DNA from: Cordylochernes scorpioides
Taxonomy: Eukaryota > Arthropoda > Arachnida > Pseudoscorpiones > Chernetidae
Length of the DNA: 64,000 bases
Assembly: GCA_030710605.1 (NCBI GenBank)
Contig: CP092863.1
Location: 120,814,927 to 120,878,926 of the forward strand
Reading direction: 5' to 3'
Shown here piece after piece: positions 9,653-19,757 of the stretch; the first letter of the stretch is position 1, and every line of letters begins with the position of its first letter. The notes beneath the pieces are model-generated. The model had not been told where the DNA came from. It searched no databases and saw nothing but the letters and a program-made list of their open reading frames with translations. The position numbers were made by a program, and so were the translations under genes.

Positions 9653-9762
9653 CTAGCAGAGTGACCCAGGCAATGCCCGAGGAATGCTCTAACCAAATAT
9701 ATATTCACTAGGGCAGATAAGCACTCGGGTAAATCCCGGGCGTACCCCGGGTCACTCTGCTA
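9653..9762. repeat. Inverted Helitron 3'-end sequences inside the Helitron
   Basis: CTAGCAGAGTGACCC at 9653 and GGGTCACTCTGCTA ending 9762 are inverted copies. Both have a GC-rich hairpin next to them (AATCCCGGGCGTACCCCGGG on the right). They look like older Helitron 3' termini that were passed over. The right one ends in CTAT where CTAG would be expected, one change that would remove the functional terminus. Confidence 0.6.
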
Positions 9763-9767
9763 TTATG

Positions 9768-10054
9768 TCTAAAAGTGAATGTATGTCCGGTATACAAATT
9801 TGTAGGAGTTCACTAATTCGAACCAATATTTTAATACATATGTACAAAAAATACAAGGAAAACGATAGGCTAATTCAAATTATATAAAAGTGGATATTCT
9901 GATTTCAGTACAATTTTGATTAAATTATGCTGATGCAAACAAATAGATTATGCTAATAACAAACAATTATAAAAAAAAATCTTATCTAAATATATATCAC
10001 TCGGGTAGATATGCACACGGGTAAACCCCGGGCGAAGCCGGGTACATCCGCTAG
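9768..10054 (+). mobile_element. Helitron-like segment sharing the outer 3' end
   Basis: TCTAAAAGTGAATGTATG at 9768 looks like a second Helitron 5' end. The following 120 bp (GTATACAAATTTG, TCACTAATTCGAACC, ACGATAGGCTA) repeat the order seen at 4160-4260 after the outer 5' end. The segment ends at the CTAG of 10054. It could transpose as a 287-bp non-autonomous unit. Confidence 0.55.
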
Positions 10055-12104
10055 TACATACTAAAAGGTACAACTTCCTTAAGTTTTGTCCATGAGTGTA
10101 TATTGGTTATCTCGTATGTCTTCAATAAAGGTCACTGTAATATCTTCCAGAGTTATTGTCTCAATCCCGATATACATACTAAAAGGTACAACTTCCTTAA
10201 GTTTTGTCCATGAGTGTATATTGGTTATCTCGTATGTCTTCAATAAAGGTCACTGTAATATCTTCCAGAGTTATTGTCTCAATCCCGATATACATACTAA
10301 AAGGTACAACTTCCTCAAGTTTTGTCCATGAGTGTATATTGGTTATCTCGTATGTCTTCAATAAAGGTCACTGTAATATCTTTCAGAGTTATTGTCTCAA
10401 TCCCGATATACATGCTAAAAGGTACAACTTCCTTAAGTTTTGTCCATGAGTGTATATTGGTTATCTCGTGTGTCTTCAATAAAGGTCACTGTAATATCTT
10501 TCAGAGTTATTGTCTCAATCCCGATATACATGCTAAAAGGTACAACTTCCTTAAGTTTTGTCCATGAGTGTATATTGGTTATCTCGTATGTCTTCAATAA
10601 AGGTCACTGTAATATCTTCCAGAGTTATTGTCTCAATCCCGATATACATACTAAAAGGTACAACTTCCTCAAGTTTTGTCCATGAGTGTATATTGGTTAT
10701 CTCGTGTGTCTTCAATAAAGGTCACTGTAATATCTTTCAGAGTTATTGTCTCAATCCCGATATACATGCTAAAAGGTACAACTTCCTTAAGTTTTGTCCA
10801 TGAGTGTATATTGGTTATCTCGTATGTCTTCAATAAAGGTCACTGTAATATCTTTCAGAGTTATTGTCTCAATCCCGATATACATGCTAAAAGGTACAAC
10901 TTCCTTAAGTTTTGTCCATGAGTGTATATTGGTTATCTCGTATGTCTTCAATAAAGGTCACTGTAATATATTTCAGAGTTATTGTCTCAATCCCGATATA
11001 CATGCTAAAAGGTACAACTTCCTTAAGTTTTGTCCATGAGTGTATATTGGTTATCTCGTATGTCTTCAATAAAGGCCACTGTAATATCTTTCAGAGTTAT
11101 TGTCTCAATCCCGATATACATGCTAAAAGGTACAACTTCCTTAAGTTTTGTCCATGAGTGTATATTGGTTATCTCGTATGTCTTCAATAAAGGTCACTGT
11201 AATATATTTCAGAGTTATTGTCTCAATCCCGATATACATGCTAAAAGGTACAACTTCCTTAAGTTTTGTCCATGAGTGTATATTGGTTATCTCGTATGTC
11301 TTCAATAAAGGTCACTGTAATATCTTTCAGAGTTATTGTCTCAATCCCGATATACATGCTAAAAGGTACAACTTCCTTAAGTTTTGTCCATGAGTGTATA
11401 TTGGTTATCTCGTGTGTCTTCAATAAAGGTCACTGTAATATCTTTCAGAGTTATTGTCTCAATCCCGATATACATGCTAAAAGGTACAACTTCCTTAAGT
11501 TTTGTCCATGAGTGTATATTGGTTATCTCGTGTGTCTTCAATAAAGGTCACTGTAATATCTTTCAGAGTTATTGTCTCAATCCCGATATACATGCTAAAA
11601 GGTACAACTTCCTTAAGTTTTGTCCATGAGTGTATATTGGTTATCTCGTGTGTCTTCAATAAAGGTCACTGTAACATCTTTCAGAGTTATTGTCTCAATC
11701 CCGATATACATGCTAAAAGGTACAACTTCCTTAAGTTTTGTCCATGAGTGTATATTGGTTATCTCGTGTGTCTTCAATAAAGGTCACTGTAACATCTTTC
11801 AGAGTTATTGTCTCAATCCCGATATACATGCTAAAAGGTACAACTTCCTTAAGTTTTGTCCATGAGTGTATATTGGTTATCTCGTGTGTCTTCAATAAAG
11901 GTCACTGTAACATCTTTCAGAGTTATTGTCTCAATCCCGATATACATGCTAAAAGGTACAACTTCCTTAAGTTTTGTCCATGAGTGTATATTGGTTATCT
12001 CGTGTGTCTTCAATAAAGGTCACTGTAATATATTTCAGAGTTATTGTCTCAATCCCGATATACATACTAAAAGGTACAACTTCCTTAAGTTTTGTCCATG
12101 AGTG
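10055..12104 (+). repeat. 118-bp tandem satellite, right part, with terminal MITE end
   Basis: After the 31-bp remainder of the unit broken by the Helitron, 17 consecutive 118-bp units run to the terminal AAGTTTTGTCCATGAGTG at 12087-12104, which is followed by TA. Variants are clustered: a CACTGTAACATC change marks three adjacent units (11620-11973), and TATATTTCAG alternates with TATCTTTCAG between 10912 and 11383. This is the pattern of local unequal exchange. No coding. Confidence 0.95.
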
Positions 12105-12133
12105 TATATTTAGTTTTCATTCTTTCTGCGCAG

Positions 12134-12151
12134 AGAAGGAACTTGCCTGAG
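12134..12151 (+). other. Possible 18-nt microexon (weak)
   Basis: A pyrimidine-rich tract ending in TTTCTGCGCAG (12123-12133) precedes 18 bases, followed by a strong donor GAG/GTAAGA at 12149-12157. In two of three phases the 18 bases are open. Both splice sites look good, but no neighbouring exon on this strand is known. It may equally be chance or a transposon-derived sequence. Confidence 0.2.
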
Positions 12152-12157
12152 GTAAGA

Positions 12158-12897
12158 CACGTCAAACAAAAATAATCAATCCCAAATCAAAGACTTTAGG
12201 TCTGAACCTCGAGGCAATGTGACTTAATTCCATTGAACAGAATAAACTTTTTTTTATTAACACTCTCTCAACGACGAAATTAGTGTAACCTATAGTTGTG
12301 GTCAAAAATAAATAAATTTAATAGTTTATTATTGACATATTCATCGAAATGTCTTTAGATCATCAGAGAATTATACATATCAAATCTATCTTTTTGAATC
12401 ACTAATATAGGATTAACTTTATAAATTCTTTATATTGTGAAAATAACTAATGTGTAATATTTCCTCAAGTAATTGAAAATAAAAGCTACTTGATGGTAAA
12501 TAATTATCTTTTTTTTTATCACGACTGCACCTTCAACCCTTTATCTTACCGATCCTTTGTCTTATCAACCCTTTATCTAACAACAAACAAATTATTCATA
12601 ATATATATATATATACTATAAGCAAGAATATAATATATAGGTTATTAAAATTAAATATATGAAAAAAATTCTAGTTTAGTAAAAATTCTAACTAATACCT
12701 TCTTATTATGAAAATCCTTTAAAATTCTAACTAGGGTAAACTATATTGAAATTTTATCATTTAAAACTCCTCCCAAATTTTTTTTAATTAGTTGCCAAAA
12801 GCATATTTTAGCTTAGAGATCTAAAACTTTTAAAAAATATTTTAATATTTTAAGGAATAATTTGTATAAAATTATATTAAAAATATATTTTAAAATA
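12158..12897. other. AT-rich stretch, no feature seen
   Basis: Homopolymer-rich, many stops in all frames, a short ATATAT run near 12600. Nothing recognised. Confidence 0.6.
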
Positions 12898-13178
12898 CAC
12901 CTATCCCCCGATTTACACGGTAGATACGTTCCTGAGAAAAACGTGTAAATTGGGGGATAGGTGTACACAGAAATAAAAATAAAATGCATTGACAGGTTAA
13001 AATATGTAGTCAGCACATAGGCTCGGGATTCCTCGTGAGATGCGTACACAGCGCATGTGTTCAATCACAGTAGCATTTAGTATAGTGCGATAAAAACAAA
13101 AAAAAAAAAACTTATTTGGAAAACCGTGTAAAAGCGAAAACGTGTAAAACAAGTACCGTGTAAATCGGGGGATAGGTG
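12898..13178 (+). mobile_element. MITE, CACCTATCCCCC family, copy 1
   Basis: Flanked by TA on both sides (12896-12897 and 13179-13180). The ends CACCTATCCCCCGATTTACA and its inverted match are about 24 bp. A third, internal copy of the inverted end lies near 12940-12963 (GGGGGATAGGTG), so the left end alone can form a hairpin. Two more copies lie at 19027-19449 and 57403-57676. Noncoding; TA target suggests mobilisation by a Tc1/mariner-type transposase. Confidence 0.88.
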
Positions 13179-13180
13179 TA

Positions 13181-13934
13181 CACATATTTTAAAATATATA
13201 ATATGTTTATGTGAATTACTCATTGTGAATTAACTAATAATTATAAATAGTATTTTAATCAAAATAAAATAATGTAAAAAGAATTCGTAAATTTTCATTT
13301 AGTCGGATTCGTTTTTATGCTCAGTGAAAGCCTAAGGGAATCTAAGAAACCAATCACAGATAATGGACAGCAGACGATGTCATTATTTCCTTTGTTCTTT
13401 TGCATTTTTGATAAAAGCTATTTCTTTAAATAATAATAATAAAAAATCAATTTACAGATTATTACTAATAATTATATTTATATCTTAAATTTATATCCTT
13501 TATTTCATTCCTAAAAAAAAAAATATATATTTTTTTACTTTATTTTTTGCTTGGCAACACTGCTAATTAAATATATCGTCTGAATGAAATTATGCAATTA
13601 TATTTAGATAAAATGAGAATAAGATAAATATATCTTGATTAGTTAAATAGGCTAAATCTTTTATATTTCGAATTTAAATGAAATTTTTAAAATTTCTAAA
13701 ATATTGGTTTTTTCAACTTCTAATTAGACAGTTTAAATTTATATATTTAGACTTTATTTAATATTTTAATTTAGAAACATTGGCCTTTTTTTCTAATAAT
13801 TAAGTATTTATGAATATTTTGAAATGTTAACATCACAAAATAAATATTTATTTTAATCTAATCGTGCGTGTTTGCTATATATATAATTATATTTATATAA
13901 TTGTATGTAATTCTGCTGTCCATTCTCATTCTTA
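13181..13934. other. AT-rich stretch, no feature seen
   Basis: No open frame of note on either strand and no repeat that I can match elsewhere in the window. Confidence 0.55.
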
Positions 13935-14172
13935 TGTCCATAGTTCATCTAAAATACCCATTCCAAGAGTCTAGCAACAGTATCGCTATAAAAGGAAGAT
14001 CGAAAAAAGCAATATAACAGCAGTATGGTAGATTAAACTGGCGAAACCGCTGGGAGGGTTCAACACTGATGAACCAGGCCCTCCCATTAATTTTTTTCAT
14101 TGCAGTAAAGGCAGTAGAAATTGTTTAATTTTAAAAAGAATCATACACGTCATTTAATAGTTTCTAATTTTG
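13935..14172 (+). mobile_element. Hairpin MITE family, copy at 14 kb
   Basis: Contains the family hallmark: GGCGAAACC (14041), then hairpin GGGAGGG (14052-14058) / CCCTCCC (14079-14085) with ACTGATGA in the loop. It is followed by TCATTGCAGTAAAGGCAGTA and the AATCATACACGTC subterminal sequence. The same order is seen at 43370, 56340, 57240 and 59930. No coding. Confidence 0.75.
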
Positions 14173-14494
14173 ATAACAGATGGCGCGCTAATGTATCGTA
14201 TTAAAAATAAAATAGCTTTCATTTTGATAAAAAAAAATGCATTGATAAAACAAACCAAAAGAAATATGGATCAATCTAATACACTCACAAGATAAAACAA
14301 TTTCAGGATTACGCTAATCGTTAAAAAACGATTTTCTTTTACATTAAGGGGATTTGGGGGAGAAAGACAATGTGATCCTGTTCGTTTTTAAATTACTTGT
14401 CAGACGCGTTACAGCAGTTTAAAAGTATAAATTTCTACTTGTTTACTCACGTCAACAATTCATTATTTTTACAACATTTTTAATTTTTTTTTTT

Positions 14495-14690
14495 TGCTGC
14501 TTATCCCTAGTACACGTGATACATGCCATGATTATCATGGTGGGTAGAAGTTGACGACTGCTTTTACTGTAAGTGTACCATATGTCTACACATGTGAAAA
14601 GCAGTTCGACTTTTGCATTTACAAATGTGCCAGAGCACCGTTTGGTTACTTGCACTCGCTGATTGGGTTGGACTTTTGCAAGATTGAAAA
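14495..14690 (-). repeat. SINE copy lacking its tRNA-like head
   Basis: Body and 3' part of the tRNA-derived SINE (GCAGTTCGACTTTTGCA, CCGTTTGGTTACTTGCACTC, CCATGATTATCATGG). The B box region is missing, so this copy is truncated at its 5' side. Confidence 0.7.
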
Positions 14691-14699
14691 AAATCTTAT

Positions 14700-15045
14700 T
14701 TCATAAACTGTTTTTATACTTAACATACTATACCTGATCACTAAAAGTAAGAAATTTTGTAAACTTGCATTGTCATCGGGAATAAAGATTTATTATGACG
14801 GATATTTTAAAATTTTCGTAAATATCCATTTATTAAAAAAAAAAAAAAACATTGCATATATATTTAATGTGAAAAATAATAGTACAAATGTGATATTGTA
14901 CTGGGATAAGGTGCATAAATTAATTAATATAATTTTGGAATAATTAAAAATCAACGATAATAGTTGATATTTATTCCGATAGATGGCGCAAGCCATCAGC
15001 AACTTTCAGTTGCACGATAAGGAGATGCCTTTTTCTTAATATATA
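14700..15045 (+). repeat. H1 hammerhead-element arm, core missing
   Basis: From about 14930 it matches the right arm of the 1232-1590 element (GATAGATGGCGCAAGCCATC, CAGTTGCACGATAAGGAG). The upstream half with the hammerhead is absent. The preceding 14780-14920 block also recurs at 16340-16480. Confidence 0.6.
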
Positions 15046-15694
15046 TTTAAGTTTTTAAAAAGTCTAAATATAAAATGTGTTTAAATATAAATTTAAAATG
15101 TCTAATTAAAAGTTTAAAGCCTTGAGAAGTATACATCATTTTAATAAGTATATTTTAATAAGATTCAAATTATTTTTTTAATATTTTCGCACTTCAAATA
15201 AACTATATAATCGAAATAGACAAAGAAAATATTGTTAAATATTAAAGTAGTGATGCGTTAAAATAAATAATTTTTTTAAAACGTAAAGTTTCTTTTGACA
15301 ATTTTCAATAAATTATTTACATAAGTATATATATATATATGCATTTGTTCATTTATTATTATTTTTTTAACTAATCTAAATTAGAGTTTCTAAAATAATT
15401 CTAAAATTATTTTAGGTTGTTAAAAGATATTAGAATATAACTTTATTTTTACCCGAGGCTCTAATCAGGGAAGTTATTTCAGTTTTAAATGAAATTATAG
15501 GAATAACTTGGCACCCCAGGCTGTTGTTAGGCCTGACTTAGATGCCCGAATAAGCAAAGAAATGATCGAATTTGTACCAAGGTTTATATAAATAAATTCA
15601 AATATCTTCATTATATATCAAGGTATATATTTCATTTCTTTTATTATAATATTTTCATTAAATATTTTAACATTCCAATAGAATAGAATAAATT

Positions 15695-15728
<34 letters not shown>

Positions 15729-15729
15729 A
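15046..15729. other. AT-rich stretch, no gene seen
   Basis: Only a slightly GC-richer patch (about 15450-15560, with GGCACCCCAGGCTGTTG) stands out; no frame or repeat could be assigned. Confidence 0.5.
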
Positions 15730-16032
15730 ATCTTTAATTAAAAAGGCATATATTGGATCAAAAAATTATTTATTCTACCAATATTTCAGCTGGCTGAACG
15801 CCAACCTTTATCAAGGTGTTATAACATTTTAAAGTGTGTCAACAACAAACTCAGCGCCACATAACGTCAACAGCATTAAGTTTTTAACTGTTGACGTTAT
15901 GTGGCGCTGAGTTTGTTGTTGACACACTTTAAAATGTTATAACACCTTGATAAAGGTTGGCGTTCAGCCAGCTGAAATATTGGTAAAATAAATAATTTTT
16001 TGATCCAAAATATATGCCTTTTTAATTAAAGA
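15730..16032. mobile_element. Perfect-looking palindrome of the UUGAUAA...GAAA family
   Basis: Arms 15730-15876 and 15885-16032 are inverted copies with a very short centre. Each arm contains TTGATAAAGG, a hairpin (GGTTGGC-GTTCA-GCCAGC) and TGAAATATTGG. This is laid out like a hammerhead core with TTGATAA in place of CTGATGA. Ends carry AAAGGCATATATTGGAT, as at 18711-18786 and 53345. Noncoding. Confidence 0.7.
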
Positions 16033-16249
16033 TTTATCTATGGATTGCTCTATTTTCAAAAATATATATAAATGGAAACTTCACGTTCATAACATTCCAA
16101 TAGTATATTTATATTTTTAAGCATATTGAAATGTCAAATATATAGTGTTTATATTATATAGATTATATATAATAAATAATAATAATAAATATTATATAGA
16201 TAAAAGATGATAATAGATATTATAATATATATAATAAAAAGTTATATAT

Positions 16250-16560
16250 TGGATTGAATACAAAGATTTATTTGCTATAATTAGGCCTTTTTATTATCAA
16301 AAGATTTAAATATGGATTGCTCTATTTTCAGAAATATTGTGTTTATATGATAAATTATTCGTAAATATCTATTTATTAAAAAAATAAAAAAAACATTGCA
16401 TATATATTTAATGTGAAAAAATAGTACAAATGTGATATTGTACTGGGATAGGATGCACAAATTAATTAATATAATTCTGGAATAATTGAAAATTAACGAG
16501 AATAGTTGATATTTATTCCGATAGATGGCGCAAGCCATCAGCAACTTTGGCAACTTTTTA
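16250..16560. repeat. Nested fragments of two palindromic families
   Basis: 16280-16335 is an end of the UUGAUAA family (ATGGATTGCTCTATTTTCA). 16480-16555 is an H1 arm (ATTCCGATAGATGGCGCAAG) that breaks off abruptly before the TA microsatellite. Confidence 0.5.
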
Positions 16561-16570
16561 TGTCATATTC

Positions 16571-16572
<2 letters not shown>

Positions 16573-16662
<90 letters not shown>
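16573..16662. repeat. (TA)n microsatellite, about 45 repeats
   Basis: Uninterrupted alternating TA. The minus-strand frame of alternating isoleucine and tyrosine across it is an artefact. Confidence 0.97.
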
Positions 16663-16665
<3 letters not shown>

Positions 16666-18889
16666 TTATATATTTTTTAATTTTCAATTTTATTAAATAT
16701 CTCAACATTTTAAATTTATATTTATTTATTTTGAAAATAAAGTAATCCATAAATAGATTTCTAAATTAAAAAAATCATATATTGGATCAGAATATAATTG
16801 AAATATTGGTAAAATAAATTATAGTTTGATTCAATATAAACTCATTTTTAATTAAATATATATATACTTATTCATATTTTAAAATTCTATAATTTAAATG
16901 ACAAATATAGATATTGCCTATATAATTGATTAATATTATTTCATACAAAAAAATATTTATAAAATATAGACGTTTAATGTGTTTTTATTCAATATATATA
17001 AATAAATTAAATTATTTTGAGAAAACCTATTTATAAAGTTTTCTATTTATCAAAACAAAAATATATTTATTTGAAAAGAAAACCGGTGATTTATTATACC
17101 AAACGATATATCTTTATGAACTAACATTATTTGAGAAACAAATCAAATAAATGTTATATTAGAATTAATGAAATAAATAAATATATTTATCTCACGTATG
17201 ACAATATATAATAATTCCATTTGTATTATATATAGAATAATTGGAAGAAAATAATTTAACAATTCCAAAAGATATATCTTTCTTCAATAAAATACAAAAA
17301 ATAAAACTTTTTGGGTTCTCCATTAATAGCCTTTGTACACTCTTATAATTTCCTGACCTTTTCCTTTCCTCCAATATTTTAAGAAATATTTATATAGCCT
17401 AAATTTATTATAGAAAGATTTCCTTTATTTATTAATCAAATCAAAATATATTTAAATATTAATATATTATTCAATGGAATATGTCGCCCTTATTTATTAT
17501 TAAATATACACATTAAAAACAATATTGTAAATATTTAATAAGTATTTTGAATTATTATTATTACATTTTTATAAATGAAATTATTAAATAACAATATATA
17601 GCGTGTAGTTTATTAGTTATAAACATATAAAAGTAATTTATTTTTTTATATTTGTAGTTGGTTTTATAATATAATAGAATTTAGTCAAATTGATGTTTTT
17701 ACGATTAGATTTTCAATTTTTTATTTTAATTATATTTTCGTCTATAAACATAATTAGGTTATTTATTTATTTATTAATATATAAATATATGTTTTTTTTC
17801 ATCGCAGTAAGGATATTAGAAGTTTGTTTTATGTTTAAAATAAACATTCGTGATTTAAATGCTTCCATTTCATATATGCATATATGCTTTCAATATTCCT
17901 AATTACGTGATAAATGACAATTGACAATAAAAAAAACAGTTTATTGACATCTAGTCAACAGTAAGGTTTACAGCCTAAAATAGGGAGAAATATATACAAC
18001 AGACGGAGGGACGTCTGGATTTCATCAGGAGCTTTTACGTGATAAATATGATTTAATATAATTCACATTTTATAATCTCTCACCATTAGTATCATTTAAA
18101 CTTTATCACTTTATATAAATAATAGTTTGCACGTTGTTTATTTAAAAAAAAAAGAGTTTTTTTAATTTAAAAAAAAATATTTTAAAAACGCGATATCCTA
18201 ACCATTTACCTAACACAGTCTATTATAGTATTATATATATTTATAAATTTATATTAATTTTATTAAAAGTATAGAATAATGAGGTTAAGAAATTCTTGTA
18301 AGGTTTTTTATTTAGCATAATGAATTTTTTCTTTTCATAATTTACTGCCTCACATAGACTTTTATCCAACTTATCAATTTGTAAAAAATGTTCTAACATG
18401 TAGGGGCGGCTGTAGGCGTGTTACAATATATTTATATTTCAAGAATTAATTACTAAATCACATTAAATTAAGCTAGTAATTTTATTATCGTTTTTATACG
18501 GAAACAAGCGTGTTCTTTGTCTACAACAATAACATGGGAATTGATGATGATAATATTTTTTCAGAATTAAGCTGTTGTTTTTTTATTTTGGTATTTACAA
18601 TTATTGATTTAAAAATTATAAGAAATATAAAATGATATGATTCCCTACAAACACATATTTTTAAAAATATATAACTATTCTGAAGATAGAGCAATTCATA
18701 AATAAATCTTTAATTAAAAGGCATATATATTGTATAAAAAAAATCATGATTTTTTATTTTTTATACAATATATGCCTTTTAATTAAATATAACTATTGAA
18801 AAAAATGATACTATTTAAAGGCGACTAGAATACTAAATTATAATTAAACCTTTTTTTATATTTTAAAATCCGTCTTTATACCTTCAAAT
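16663..18889. other. Very AT-rich stretch without genes
   Basis: About 2.2 kb with stops in all frames and many A and T runs. The only structure is an inverted repeat at 18711-18786 (AAAGGCATATATATTGTATA and its complement), the terminal part of the UUGAUAA family. It may belong to the intron of the channel gene on the minus strand. Confidence 0.55.
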
Positions 18890-19026
18890 AGGTTTATATC
18901 TATGTGTATTCATGATAAAAATTGTGAAAAAAGTATTAAAATTACAAATATATTCTCACAATAAGTATCTTTTTTATATACCAACCAACCTCCCGAGTAA
19001 ATAACTCTCTGCAATTCAAATAAATA

Positions 19027-19449
19027 CACCTATCCCCCGATTTACACGGTAGATACGTTCCTGAGAAAAACGTGTAAATCGGGGGATAGGTGTACACAGA
19101 AATAAAAATAAAATGCATTGACAGGTTAAAATGTGTAGTCAGCACATAAGCTCGGGATTCCTCGTGAGATGTGTACACAGCGCATGTGTTCAATCACAGT
19201 AGCATTTAATATAGTGCGATAAAAACAAAGCAAAACAACAACAACAAAGCCTTTATTTAGGGCCTCTCGCCCTATACAGGATTCGCCAGTTCACAAGGGA
19301 TGGGGAGAACACTGTGTGGCCTTTTTCCGGGATATAGTCTTGTGTGCGATGTCTTTAGTGCGATAAAAACAAAAAAAAAACTTATTTGGAAAACCGTGTA
19401 AAAGCGAAAACGTCTAAAACAAGTACCGTGTAAATCGGGGGGATAGGTG
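19027..19449 (+). mobile_element. MITE, CACCTATCCCCC family, copy 2, with nested insertion
   Basis: TA-flanked (19025-19026 and 19450-19451). It is the same as 12898-13178 but enlarged by the retroposon at 19230-19356. The empty site is preserved at about 23385 in the duplicated channel upstream region, which proves the MITE boundaries. Confidence 0.88.
19230..19356 (-). mobile_element. Short retroposon with (TTG)n tail, nested in MITE
   Basis: Flanked by identical 17-bp sequences AGTGCGATAAAAACAAA (19213-19229 and 19357-19373), a target-site duplication of the length made by target-primed reverse transcription. On the minus strand it ends in a TTG-repeat tail after CCTAAATAAAGGC. Related tails are at 30210-30285 and 59620-59677. 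Probably a SINE or a 5'-truncated LINE end. Confidence 0.75.
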
Positions 19450-19757
19450 TATATTTATTTATTAATTTTTGACCCCCTTTTGATCGGAAGAGTTATATAA
19501 GTGATATTGCGCACAATCTCTTATTTCTTCAATTATATCTTTTTTCACATAATCTCACTTTGTATATTAAAAAAAAATTAATCTTCCAAAGCCTATTGTT
19601 TATACATTTGTATCATCATTCATATAAAAAAAGATACTCATTGTGAGAATATATTTGTAATTTTAATAAATCTATGTGTGTATAGATATATGTTTGAAGA
19701 TAATTTAATATAAATATAAAAATACTTTGTAAATATTTTTTATGTCATATATATATA

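Larger units (their letters stand above)
4099..10054 (+). mobile_element. Autonomous Helitron, 5956 bp, inserted in satellite
   Basis: The element starts TCTCTATATATATAAAAATG at 4099 and ends with a hairpin CCCGG-GCGAAG-CCGGG (10027-10042) plus TACATCCGCTAG. It sits exactly between A (4098) and T (10055). The interrupted satellite unit has 87 bp before and 31 bp after it, which sum to the 118-bp period, so there is no target duplication or loss. It encodes a Rep/PIF1-like helicase protein (4485-9491). All of this is standard Helitron biology: rolling-circle transposition into AT with TC...CTAG ends. A small deletion derivative of the same family lies at 44254-44621. Confidence 0.97.
18890..19705. 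repeat. Duplicate of channel upstream sequence inside inverted repeats
   Basis: 18978-19026 plus 19450-19630 match 23339-23565, the region just upstream of the potassium-channel exon. Here the matching block is bracketed by inverted repeats of about 65 bp (18900-18975, with ACAAATATATTCTCACAATA, and 19630-19700). A MITE (19027-19449) was inserted later. The bracketed form suggests mobilisation of a captured fragment. Confidence 0.6.

Noticed and set aside
3422-12101. Many overlapping 81-codon frames with the same peptide
   Set aside because: They are the two-unit reading of a 118-bp tandem repeat. The unit length is not divisible by three, all start at non-ATG codons or in mid-unit, and they end at the same stop each time.
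16538-16750. 70-codon minus-strand frame
   Set aside because: Alternating tyrosine and isoleucine from a TA microsatellite.
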